Part shown: piece by piece, positions 46,256 to 54,357 of the stretch
How the letters are laid out: each line of letters starts with the position of its first letter
Numbering within the stretch: position 1 is the first letter of the stretch
Source of the DNA: Psychrobacter sp. DAB_AL43B
GTDB lineage: Bacteria > Pseudomonadota > Gammaproteobacteria > Pseudomonadales > Moraxellaceae
NCBI RefSeq assembly: GCF_900168255.1
Contig: NZ_LT799838.1
Location: 1,922,001 to 1,986,000 of the forward strand
Length of the DNA stretch: 64,000 nucleotides
Direction of reading: 5' to 3'
Notes under the pieces: generated by a model
What the model saw: the letters and a program-made list of their open reading frames with translations, nothing else
What the model was told of the DNA's origin: nothing
Databases searched by the model: none
Translations under genes and position numbers: made by a program

Positions 46256-47554
46256 TTGGTCATGCGTACCCACAAAAAACTATTCCTCTCTTTACTTGCT
46301 TGCACCTCAAGCTTGCTAGCTGCTCCCAGTGTATTTGCGGCACCGGTCGTTTTAGAATTGGATTATGAGATTCCAGTCCAACAAAGCCAAGTTGCGTTTG
46401 TGCCGTTTGCTGGCGACTCTGTTTTATCGCCTATTATTTTCAATGATTTGAGCAAAACTGAACTAAAAGTTACCAACCAAAATCTACCACAACAGCCACG
46501 CAGTAGTAGCGAGCTGGCAGGTACATTGCCCGTATGGCAAAGTATGGGTATTCCTTATCTCGTGGTTGGTAGCACTCGTAGTAATCGCGGTAAGATCGTG
46601 ACTGATTATGAAGTGATTGAGGTTAAAACTGGTCGCGTAATAGAAGGTAAGCAAACCTTAACCACTGAGAGCAATAAAGAAAGCATGCGTTACGCCGGTC
46701 ACGTCATCGCTGACAAAGTCTATGAGCTGATTACGGGTGTTCCAGGTGACTTCTCAGGGCGTATTGCCTATATCGAAGAGGTTGGTGCAGGAAAAGAGAA
46801 AGTATCGCGCTTAAAGGTAATGGATGCTGATGGTGAAAACGCCAAAACTATTACTGAAGTGGCAGGCTCTATCTTCTCGCCGACATGGTCGCCAGATGGC
46901 AACCGTATCGCTTATTCGGTACAACGCGATAAATCGTATCCTGTTATCTACGTACAAAGCGTGAGCGGTGGTAGTGCGACACCATTAACGCCCTTCCCTG
47001 GTAGTAATTTAAGTCCCTCATTTTCACCAGATGGCAGCAAAATACTATTTTCAAGCAGCTTTGAAGGCAGTGCTGATATTTACGAGATGAGCGCCAGTGG
47101 CGGTCAACCTAGAAGAATTACCAATTGGCCAAGCAGTGAAGTGCAACCAAGCTATGCGCCTGATGGTAAATCTTTTGTGTTCGTTAGTGATCGAGCAGGA
47201 TTTAATAAACCACAGATTTATCGTTATGAGTTTGGCTCAGGACGTACGACCAAGGTGTCAAATAGTGGTTATGCCACCAGCCCACAATTCAGTAGCGATG
47301 GTTCACAAATTGCTTTTTTAAGTGGTCGCTCAGCCGCTATCATGAATAGCGGCGGTGCCGTCACTACTAATTTGGGAAATACGGGTATCGACGAAGCACC
47401 GAGCTTTTCGCCTAACGGTAAGCGCGTTGTTTATGCTTCAAAGCAAGGTGGAAAAGGTGTATTGACCATTAAATCATTGAACGGTGGCGAATCATTCGGT
47501 AAATCTGGGCAAGGCGTCATCCGCTCACCTGTATGGTCAGCCAGTCCCAGATAA
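46256..47554 (+). CDS. tolB: Tol-Pal system periplasmic beta-propeller TolB
   Basis: TolB binds Pal and is released by TolA in the cell-envelope cycle. The 432-residue protein has a Sec signal (KKLFLSLLACTSSLLAAPSVFA), an N-terminal alpha/beta domain and a six-bladed propeller with PD40 repeats such as SPTWSPDGNRIAYSV, LSPSFSPDGSKILFSS and VQPSYAPDGKSFVFVS. AGGAG lies six bases before TTG 46256 and twelve before ATG 46262, so the TTG start is more likely by spacing; the two differ by two residues. A terminator follows at once: pal is not the next gene. Confidence 0.96.
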   Translation: MVMRTHKKLFLSLLACTSSLLAAPSVFAAPVVLELDYEIPVQQSQVAFVPFAGDSVLSPIIFNDLSKTELKVTNQNLPQQPRSSSELAGTLPVWQSMGIPYLVVGSTRSNRGKIVTDYEVIEVKTGRVIEGKQTLTTESNKESMRYAGHVIADKVYELITGVPGDFSGRIAYIEEVGAGKEKVSRLKVMDADGENAKTITEVAGSIFSPTWSPDGNRIAYSVQRDKSYPVIYVQSVSGGSATPLTPFPGSNLSPSFSPDGSKILFSSSFEGSADIYEMSASGGQPRRITNWPSSEVQPSYAPDGKSFVFVSDRAGFNKPQIYRYEFGSGRTTKVSNSGYATSPQFSSDGSQIAFLSGRSAAIMNSGGAVTTNLGNTGIDEAPSFSPNGKRVVYASKQGGKGVLTIKSLNGGESFGKSGQGVIRSPVWSASPR

Positions 47555-47582
47555 AGCTAAAACTTTATAACGTCTTAATCAC

Positions 47583-47614
47583 AAAAAAGCGCCCGATAGT
47601 TTAGGCGCTTTTTT
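47583..47614 (+). terminator. Terminator of the tol cluster
   Basis: AAAAAAGCGCC pairs with GGCGCTTTTTT around a ten-base loop, 28 bases after the tolB stop. The T tract is on the plus strand and the A tract gives it activity on the other strand too. Confidence 0.92.
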
Positions 47615-47669
47615 ATGGTTAAAAAAATAGTAGTTATTTAGAGTGATTAAAAACACCTACATCTATTCG

Positions 47670-47703
47670 CTTGGATCACTTACTTGGATCATTCACTTGG
47701 GTC
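47670..47703. repeat. Three 11-13 bp tandem copies at the end of the cytochrome gene
   Basis: CTTGGATCA(C/T)T recurs three times (CTTGGATCACT, CTTGGATCATT, CTTGGGTCAT). The last copy encodes the C-terminal Asp-Pro-Ser-Glu of the cytochrome; the other two lie beyond its stop codon. Confidence 0.65.
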
Positions 47704-48333
47704 ATAGCCCGGCGGATTAGCATGTCTAAGCTTTGCCACATCTTCGGCAGTAACTGTATCGGTGAAACCATTTAAATCACTCACAACGTACTGAGTAACA
47801 GCAGCCATCTGCTCATCATTCATCATCATGTGAAATGACGGCATACCACGAAAGCCATTAATCAAAATATCAATGATGTAGTATTTTGACTGCATCTTGC
47901 TATTGTTTGCTAGTGGTGGATAATAGCCCGCCCCCTGCGCTCCTTCGCCTTTATGCATATGGCAACCAGCACATGAGTCATGATAAAGTTTTTTGCCATC
48001 CGTAGTCACAAAAGCATTGGTGCCTTCAAACTTCGCTTCCCACTCGCTGATACTTGGATCGTTTTCCATACTAGGTAGTGAGCTGTCATCAACAACATTG
48101 ATAACCGGCGCTTTTAGCTCCTCACGACTCATATAGACACCGCCCCAACTGCCCGTGTTTCGACTTGCTTGGTAGTCAGGAGCTTGTGCTGCATCGTGTT
48201 TACTAGCCACAGTCTCTACGTCATCTACTTGTTGACTACAACCTACTAATACAGTACTACCTATCACACTCAGCACTATAACCGTCAGCATTTTAGGTGT
48301 CATGATTGCTTTTTTCACGATTGGATTGTCCAT
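47689..48333 (-). CDS. Mono-haem cytochrome c lipoprotein
   Basis: A 214-residue lipoprotein with lipobox STVLVGC (Cys32) and one haem c site, CAGCH at residues 121-125 (YHDSCAGCHMHKGEGAQGAGY), followed by a methionine-rich ligand region (GMPSFHMMMNDEQ). The domain resembles the class I cytochromes that serve alcohol and aldehyde dehydrogenases. GAGG six bases before the ATG supports the start. It lies 46 bases after a Tat-exported flavin amine oxidase, on the same strand, and is the likely electron acceptor or relay for that enzyme. The partner assignment is inference. Confidence 0.88.
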   Translation of the reverse strand: MDNPIVKKAIMTPKMLTVIVLSVIGSTVLVGCSQQVDDVETVASKHDAAQAPDYQASRNTGSWGGVYMSREELKAPVINVVDDSSLPSMENDPSISEWEAKFEGTNAFVTTDGKKLYHDSCAGCHMHKGEGAQGAGYYPPLANNSKMQSKYYIIDILINGFRGMPSFHMMMNDEQMAAVTQYVVSDLNGFTDTVTAEDVAKLRHANPPGYDPSE

Positions 48334-48379
48334 GATAGCCTCTGAATTTATTATCGTTATCCATATTACTTAAGCATTA

Positions 48380-49981
48380 TTAACCTAGCATTTTTGCTTT
48401 TTTATGCAGGCGCTTAGCCGCATCCATGCCAGATAAAATAGCTCCTTCCTGCCACGCTGGAATATGCGAGCAATGCTCACCTGTCAGCACAATACGGTTA
48501 TCTATACTGCATAAGGTATCGTAGTGTTGTTCACGACTTGACTCGCTCCAAATACCGTAGCAGCCAAGCGTCCACGGGATACGATGCCAAACGACTGAGG
48601 TTCCGGCACGGAATTCTTTTGGATACTGTGGGTGGATATATTTTCCGTAAGCAAGTGCCACATTGATACGCTCTTGCGGGGTCAACGTATTAAACTTATA
48701 TGACGTTGCACCAAAACCATAAGCGCCTAGCAATACTCCAGAGCCATCTTTAAACATATCTTCTGAAGGATAAGAAATTTGGGTAATAGGCATATTGGTA
48801 TAGGTTAAGCCGCCGTAAATCCACTCATCCTCTTCCCAAAAGCGGCGATTAAATTCTAAACCGATTTTATAAGACGTATCATAAGGTACGGCTGCCATCG
48901 CTTGTTTCATCGGTTTTGAAACGTTGATATCAAGCTGCGTCAGTACAGTTAATGGAATATTACAGATACACCAATCAGCACGAATGGTCTTAGTAGCACC
49001 ATCTGGACTGTTGCTGTCTACATAGTCGACGGTTACGCCGCTTTCGTCTTGATGAATCTTGGTAACTTTGGCATTGAATTCAATCATATCGCGGCACTCA
49101 CGCGTGAATGCATCACCGATTTTACCCATTCCACCCACTGGCTGGAACATCGTTGGTTGATGGACATAGACGTTGTGGTTGCTATAAATATCTGCCCACA
49201 TGCCTGAATCTAATAATTCATTCATCGGTAAAACTTTTGAGGGCTTTTCATTAGGCATTAACCCGCCACCCGGTAGCACGCTATAACCACGATGTTTACT
49301 GGTTTCGTGACTGGTTCTATAACGATAGTCTTTATCCAGCACACCCCAGCCTTTTAAGCCTTCGAGTAGCTTCTCTTTGTCTTCAGTGTTTACTGAGCGA
49401 TCAAGACTGCCAACATTTACTGCCTTTGATAATAACTCTGATACATGACCTTGGATATCGTTCTTTACATCACCCAAACGCTGCGGTACACCACCAAAGT
49501 GATCGGTGCGATGCAGATAAGCCCGATCATTGGTTTGTATAAATGGCTGCATCTCAACGCCGAACTGTTTACAGTAATGAAATACAGCGTAGTGATGGCT
49601 TGGTAAACGCCATGGTCCACCATTAAAATAATTGCCTTCCTCAAAATCACAAGTGACCTCTTCGCCACCAAGCTCGGTATATTTATCACCACTATTCAGC
49701 GTCCAGCTACGACCGCCACCACGGTTTTGAAACTCAAGTACTTTGACATCATAACCCGCTTTGCGCAGCTCATACGCCGCAGTCAATCCGCCAAGACCGG
49801 CGCCAAGGATGACAATAGTAGCACCAGCAGGCGCGCCCTTTAAATCCATGGTTTCTTTAAAACTCGATTCTGAGGCAAATCCTAAGGTAGTCATTGCCTG
49901 ATACATCGCGGTTGCACCTGCTGTTTTACCAATCATCGAGAGCAGTTGACGCCGCGTGGGTGATTGAAGCATGTCTTTCAT
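48380..49981 (-). CDS. Tat-exported flavin amine oxidase family protein
   Basis: A 533-residue flavoprotein of the monoamine oxidase family. A twin-arginine signal is clear (SPTRRQLLSMIGKTAG, Arg10-Arg11), so the folded, FAD-loaded enzyme should be exported to the periplasm. The FAD loop ILGAGLGGLTAAYELR starts at about residue 58, followed by RGGGRSW (residues 87-93). The C-terminal FAD segment is LTGEHCSHIPAWQEGAILSGMDAA, quoted in part here as CSHIPAWQEGAILSG. AAGGA seven bases before the ATG fixes the start. It lies between two cytochrome c genes, so it probably acts as a dehydrogenase rather than an oxygen-consuming oxidase. Substrate unknown. Confidence 0.85.
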   Translation of the reverse strand: MKDMLQSPTRRQLLSMIGKTAGATAMYQAMTTLGFASESSFKETMDLKGAPAGATIVILGAGLGGLTAAYELRKAGYDVKVLEFQNRGGGRSWTLNSGDKYTELGGEEVTCDFEEGNYFNGGPWRLPSHHYAVFHYCKQFGVEMQPFIQTNDRAYLHRTDHFGGVPQRLGDVKNDIQGHVSELLSKAVNVGSLDRSVNTEDKEKLLEGLKGWGVLDKDYRYRTSHETSKHRGYSVLPGGGLMPNEKPSKVLPMNELLDSGMWADIYSNHNVYVHQPTMFQPVGGMGKIGDAFTRECRDMIEFNAKVTKIHQDESGVTVDYVDSNSPDGATKTIRADWCICNIPLTVLTQLDINVSKPMKQAMAAVPYDTSYKIGLEFNRRFWEEDEWIYGGLTYTNMPITQISYPSEDMFKDGSGVLLGAYGFGATSYKFNTLTPQERINVALAYGKYIHPQYPKEFRAGTSVVWHRIPWTLGCYGIWSESSREQHYDTLCSIDNRIVLTGEHCSHIPAWQEGAILSGMDAAKRLHKKAKMLG

Positions 49982-50196
49982 AATAATGTCCTTAAAGTAG
50001 ACGTTGGTACATGACAGTAGGCGCTCTTTTTATTAATAACGACTTATTCTATTAATCTACTTGGCTTAATTTTGCGTCTATTTGCTAAGTGGTAGCGCTC
50101 TACCTTGCTGCCCTTAATTCTTGTCTGATAATAAGCATGTAAAATGCGTTTATAAGATTCATTGCTGTGCTGTCTGATTGAATATAAACATTCAAA

Positions 50197-51651
50197 TTAA
50201 CGACGGCGTCTATTACGTATGATGGCTCGAACAATAAATATAATGACCGCAATAGCCACAATAATGCCTAATATCGCAAGCAAGCCAGCATACTTAATTA
50301 AAAAAGGCTTATCAGCACCAGTGGTTGCGATACGATCGACATCCGCCGCACTTACGGCACTGCTCGCAAGACCACCAAAGTTCACACGTACGTAGTTGGC
50401 GATACTGGCAATCTGCTCATTATCTAGTTGATCAGAAAATGCAGGCATAATAGGTGAGGTATTGGTACTACCTACCACTCCATGAAGAATGATGTTTACT
50501 AGCGCATCAGGCTTATCACGGCGGATACTACTTAAACCTACGATAGGAGAATATTGAGCATCGGGTTGACCATAGCCATCTACACCGTGACAGCTACCAC
50601 AAGTCGCTAAATATAAAGATTTTGGTGAATTACTGCCGTTGCTTACTTCTGTTTTTGCTTGCGCCAAATAATCTTTTTGAGCAAGTAAGTCATGGGTGAT
50701 AGACTCGCTAACGCGGGTGGGCAAACGTGAGACATCGACAGCAGAGAGCTTATCATCCGTTTGAATGGCAGGTACTGCTTTTAGATAAGAGGCAATCGCA
50801 CTCAAATCTTCATTTTTTAGATACTGCGTACTGTGCGCGACCGCTTCACCCATCGGACCACCAGCATAAGCGCGCTGGTCAAGCTCACCGGTACGTAGAT
50901 AAGTGATAATGTCTTGCTCACTCCAGCTACCAATACCACTCGACTCGTCAGGTGTAATATTTGGTGCATGCCAATTACCAAGTTGAGCGCCCGACAAATA
51001 CATTTTTTTATCAAAACCCATCGTGCTGTTGCGCGGTGTATGGCAAGTACCGCAATGTTCTAGATTATTGACAATATATTCGCCACGTTGCTGCGTTTCA
51101 TTGAGACCGTCACGCTTTTCGGTAGAAGGGACGTTTAAAAAGTTCCAACCAAGCATGAGCGCACGAATATTAAACGGAAATGGCAAGTCGGTTTTTTGCT
51201 TGGGCGCTTCGTCGACGACTGGCACCGTTTGCAGATAGGCAAATAACGCGCTGATATCTTCCTCTTTCATGCCGTTATAGGAAGGATATGGCATAGCAGG
51301 ATATAGCATATGGTTCGGCGCGCGGCCTTTTTGCAGAGCGTTTTTTAAATCATTCTCGGTATATTTACCGATACCGTAACGCTTAGATGGGGTAATATTG
51401 GTTGAGTAGATCTCTCCCATCGGCGTTTCAATCGCTGTACCGCCCGTATAACTTTCACCATGGCATGCCATACAGTCAGCAGCACGGGCGATATAGGCAC
51501 CTCGGTTGACAAGCTCGCTATTGGCTGGACTTATATTAGGTAAGCTAGCATTGGGCAAGCTAGCATTAACAAGGTCAGCACCTTCAGCCATCGCGGCGCT
51601 GGAGGTAATACCAATGACAAGCATCGATAACATCACAGAAAGTGGCTTCAT
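50197..51651 (-). CDS. Tri-haem cytochrome c, membrane anchored
   Basis: A 484-residue cytochrome with a signal peptide (LSVMLSMLVIGITSSAAMA) and three haem c sites at about residues 60-64 (CMACH), 200-204 (CGTCH) and 351-355 (CGSCH), each in its own class I domain with a Met ligand (for instance AMPYPSYNGM, PIMPAFSDQL). A C-terminal helix (YAGLLAILGIIVAIAVIIFI) followed by RNRRRR anchors it in the inner membrane. The layout matches the cytochrome subunit of quinohaem alcohol dehydrogenase and gluconate dehydrogenase, which reduces ubiquinone. ATG 51651 is chosen because GAGG precedes it by five bases. It is the first gene of the amine oxidase group. Confidence 0.92.
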   Translation of the reverse strand: MKPLSVMLSMLVIGITSSAAMAEGADLVNASLPNASLPNISPANSELVNRGAYIARAADCMACHGESYTGGTAIETPMGEIYSTNITPSKRYGIGKYTENDLKNALQKGRAPNHMLYPAMPYPSYNGMKEEDISALFAYLQTVPVVDEAPKQKTDLPFPFNIRALMLGWNFLNVPSTEKRDGLNETQQRGEYIVNNLEHCGTCHTPRNSTMGFDKKMYLSGAQLGNWHAPNITPDESSGIGSWSEQDIITYLRTGELDQRAYAGGPMGEAVAHSTQYLKNEDLSAIASYLKAVPAIQTDDKLSAVDVSRLPTRVSESITHDLLAQKDYLAQAKTEVSNGSNSPKSLYLATCGSCHGVDGYGQPDAQYSPIVGLSSIRRDKPDALVNIILHGVVGSTNTSPIMPAFSDQLDNEQIASIANYVRVNFGGLASSAVSAADVDRIATTGADKPFLIKYAGLLAILGIIVAIAVIIFIVRAIIRNRRRR

Positions 51652-52264
51652 AATATCCTCATATAGCTGGCACCTAGGGTGTTTTAATAATTGATGGCGC
51701 ATGACATTTAATATTGCTCTAAATTTTTATGATTATCTGTTTTACTACTCTGTTTACCGCTCACTAAAAAATTGTATAGCTCACTAAAAGATCTAGTAAA
51801 TGGTAATCAAAAACCAAATAGTTACTAAATACTGTCTGCCCACCTCACTAATGTAAGACTATTTCGCCTCTATTACTTAAATAGTAACTCATTGCCCTCA
51901 TTTTTTTACAAAACTTAAAGAACCTATTTATCGGTACCAATCTCTACTAAATTAATATGTTTTTATATATTATAATTATAAATAATATAACGAATCCCTT
52001 GGAAAACAATAACTAAGGAAATATAGAATGGCGATTTTTCTTTCTATGAGAGACACATAGTTATGGATAAATCTCAAAAATTCAGCTTATTACCTCTAAT
52101 TAATAGTTTTGACCGTACATAATAGATACATAGGCTCAAGTCATCATATCTTCTACATTCAGCATTACCTTTACATTGCTATGAAACAAGCGCTTGCACA
52201 ACGCTCTATTTTGTTTATGATAGGCGCTATTTTAGCGTCGCCGATTCCCTGTTGAGATACCACT
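51652..52264. other. Spacer upstream of the cytochrome/amine oxidase group
   Basis: 613 bases with a very AT-rich core at about 51950-52015. It must hold the promoter of the group on the minus strand. Two tiny plus-strand frames (10 codons at 52028 after an AAGGA, and 19 codons just after it) are too short to call. Confidence 0.5.
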
Positions 52265-52435
52265 ATGAAGTCGTTAACCCTGAGCTATGTATTTACAGCT
52301 GTCCTATTGATGACAGGTTGCCAATCATTTCAATTTGTCGAAAGTCCGATTCCTGTCAAAAATGCTCCTATCAAAAACATTTTGGTTAAAACTGTTCCAG
52401 CTTCACCTATTACCCTCCAAAATAACGCTCAATAA
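52265..52435 (+). CDS. Small lipoprotein, 56 residues
   Basis: The product starts with a lipoprotein signal (MKSLTLSYVFTAVLLMTGCQ) with lipobox LMTGC, acylated Cys19, followed by a short Pro/Val/Lys-rich tail (FVESPIPVKNAPIKNILVK). A GAG about nine bases before the ATG is a weak ribosome binding site. It is followed by a strong terminator, which supports a real transcription unit. No family is recognised; short outer-membrane lipoproteins of this size can link envelope layers or be toxins' partners, but nothing here decides that. Confidence 0.6.
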   Translation: MKSLTLSYVFTAVLLMTGCQSFQFVESPIPVKNAPIKNILVKTVPASPITLQNNAQ

Positions 52436-52467
52436 AATAATGCTCAATAAAATGAGCACAGCAAAAA

Positions 52468-52499
52468 AAAGCAGATATCGGTTTGATATCTGCTTTTTA
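52468..52499 (+). terminator. Terminator after the small lipoprotein
   Basis: AAAGCAGATATC pairs perfectly with GATATCTGCTTT around a five-base loop, followed by TTTAA. A smaller hairpin, TGCTCA/TGAGCA, precedes it at 52441-52458. A run of A on the left gives it activity against the convergent gene at 52542 too. Confidence 0.9.
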
Positions 52500-52541
52500 A
52501 TGTTTAATAAACAACTATGAATGATTTAGTGGCAGCTTATG

Positions 52542-53171
52542 CTAGCTTTCTGAAGATGTTGGCTCATGCTTGGGTTGATGCTTAATAATGGTTTTGGCTA
52601 AATGATCACCAAACCAAATAGCGGTATCGATATCGCCCACTCCTGGTGTTTCTTCAGGTGGACCATCAAGCGATTGGGTCATCAAACCCAAAAAACTCGA
52701 TAAACGGTTTAAATCATGCGCTTCATGACCTGTTGGCATTAGCGGCATACCGATCCAATTCATCCCATGCTGCATAGTGTAAAGACAAATCTGTTGGAGT
52801 ACGGCAAGCTTATCACCGCTAAGTCCGCCTGAGTTGGCGAAACCGGCCGCCCACTTGCCTTCCCATTTACGATGGTACCAACGCTTTGATGTTTCATCCA
52901 TAAAGATCTTAAAGCCTGCCGTCACGCTACCCATATATACTGCACTACCAAACACCAGTAGATCGGCCTGATCTAAAAACTCCCAGTCGACATCATGCAC
53001 ATCGACTGCTTTGGCTTGCGCCGCTGGTAATTGCTGACGAGCGCCAGTGACTATTGCTTCGGCAACACGCTTGGTATGACCATAGTTACTATGATAAATG
53101 ACAGCCATTGATACACTGGGAGGGTTATCATCATGAGGTGATACTATAGACGGTGTGACAGATGTATTCAT
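52542..53171 (-). CDS. Flavodoxin-like NAD(P)H:quinone oxidoreductase, WrbA-type
   Basis: A 209-residue FMN protein with the flavodoxin fold: phosphate loop VIYHSNYGHTKRVAEAI, ADLLVFGSAVYMGSVTAGFKIFMD and WAAGFANSGGLSGDKLAVLQ, all close to WrbA and related quinone reductases, which reduce quinones by two electrons and avoid semiquinone stress. It differs from WrbA in the last 40 residues, so I leave the symbol blank. It is a single gene between the small lipoprotein and pgeF. Confidence 0.85.
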   Translation of the reverse strand: MNTSVTPSIVSPHDDNPPSVSMAVIYHSNYGHTKRVAEAIVTGARQQLPAAQAKAVDVHDVDWEFLDQADLLVFGSAVYMGSVTAGFKIFMDETSKRWYHRKWEGKWAAGFANSGGLSGDKLAVLQQICLYTMQHGMNWIGMPLMPTGHEAHDLNRLSSFLGLMTQSLDGPPEETPGVGDIDTAIWFGDHLAKTIIKHQPKHEPTSSES

Positions 53172-53344
53172 ACAAACTCTAATAATGGTGGTAAATAATG
53201 AAATAAAAAATAAGAGGATTCATCAGGCTCGTGATTCTTAATAATAGAATGATGTATTTATTATGATGCTGTTACTATGATTAAGTTATTATAATTAAGT
53301 TATTATGTTTCAATTACTGTATTTCAGCTGCCATGCTTCAGTGA

Positions 53345-54310
53345 TTATATGGAAGCACTGCGTGTAATAATCAATGCCATACGCCCTGTTGCAGGCTGCT
53401 GCAAATGAGTCTGACGCCGATAAGAATAATAACGATCATCAGCATAGCTACAAGGTATCGATGACGAATTGCATACTGTGATACCTGCTGCTTGCAATTG
53501 ATCGGCAGCAAGCCTTGGTAAGTTTATCTTAATTTTTTCTTCGTTGACTTTAGCATAACTTGATAGTTTATCAACTGTCTTATGTAATCTTTGAATATCT
53601 AGATCAGCTTCAGCATTGATCACAGCAGTCATAACGTAGCGTTCATCAAAATGATTAATATCATCCATAGTCAATGACTGATTTTTGATGCAACCTGCCA
53701 GCAGCTTATCTCGAACATCGCGACCAACTTCGTAATTATCTTGACTGATACAAACCCCGATCCAAGCCAGAATCTGCCCGCTGTCACTAAAACGTTTAGC
53801 TGTCGCCTTAATAACGCCACACGCCAGCCCTTGCCAGCCAGCATGAATAGCTGCAATTTGCCCTGTTGTTGGCTGGTATAAGACAATCGGTACACAATCG
53901 GCAGTCATTATCGCCAGTCCTAAAGCAACTTGCTGACTAAGCATCACATCAGCGGCCATTGGCTCCATGCTCAGCGCTGTCGCGTCGATATCATGAATCT
54001 GCTTACCATGGATTTGATTAACCCAGTGCAGACTTCTGATAGGCAGGCTATTAGTAGATGAGTTTTGTGGCGCTGCTAATTGCTCATTAATAGCCGTAAG
54101 CAAACGCATCCGATTGGTTAATACTTGAGCTGCATCGTCATTGACATGTAAACCTAAATTCAGCTCGCCATAACTTGCTTGCTTTCGCTGTTGCGTCTGC
54201 TGATGTTTTTTCGATATAGCATCAGCAGCAATGCTTGAGAAAGCAGCCGTTTGAAAAACAGCCACGTCATCCAGTTGCGCGAGTAATGTTATAGGAAGCT
54301 TATTAGTCAT
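53345..54310 (-). CDS. pgeF: Laccase-domain purine nucleoside phosphorylase / peptidoglycan editing factor (YfiH family)
   Basis: The YfiH/DUF152 family includes the peptidoglycan editing enzyme PgeF and purine nucleoside phosphorylase-like activities. Seen here are LHWVNQIHGKQIHDID, the zinc-site motifs MTADCVPIVLYQ and IAAIHAGWQGLACGVI, and WIGVCISQDNYEVGRDV. At 321 residues it is longer than E. coli YfiH (243), with extra segments near the N terminus and around residue 200. It lies 47 bases after rluD on the same strand, the conserved rluD-pgeF pair. Confidence 0.92.
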   Translation of the reverse strand: MTNKLPITLLAQLDDVAVFQTAAFSSIAADAISKKHQQTQQRKQASYGELNLGLHVNDDAAQVLTNRMRLLTAINEQLAAPQNSSTNSLPIRSLHWVNQIHGKQIHDIDATALSMEPMAADVMLSQQVALGLAIMTADCVPIVLYQPTTGQIAAIHAGWQGLACGVIKATAKRFSDSGQILAWIGVCISQDNYEVGRDVRDKLLAGCIKNQSLTMDDINHFDERYVMTAVINAEADLDIQRLHKTVDKLSSYAKVNEEKIKINLPRLAADQLQAAGITVCNSSSIPCSYADDRYYSYRRQTHLQQPATGRMALIITRSASI

Positions 54311-54357
54311 GGCTTATTCATCCCTTACCGTTCATCGCGGCTGATTTAGTAGCCTTT

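Noticed and set aside
52028..52130. Two tiny frames (10 and 19 codons), the first after AAGGA
   Set aside because: Too short, not leader-peptide like (no run of a regulatory amino acid), and no hairpin follows.
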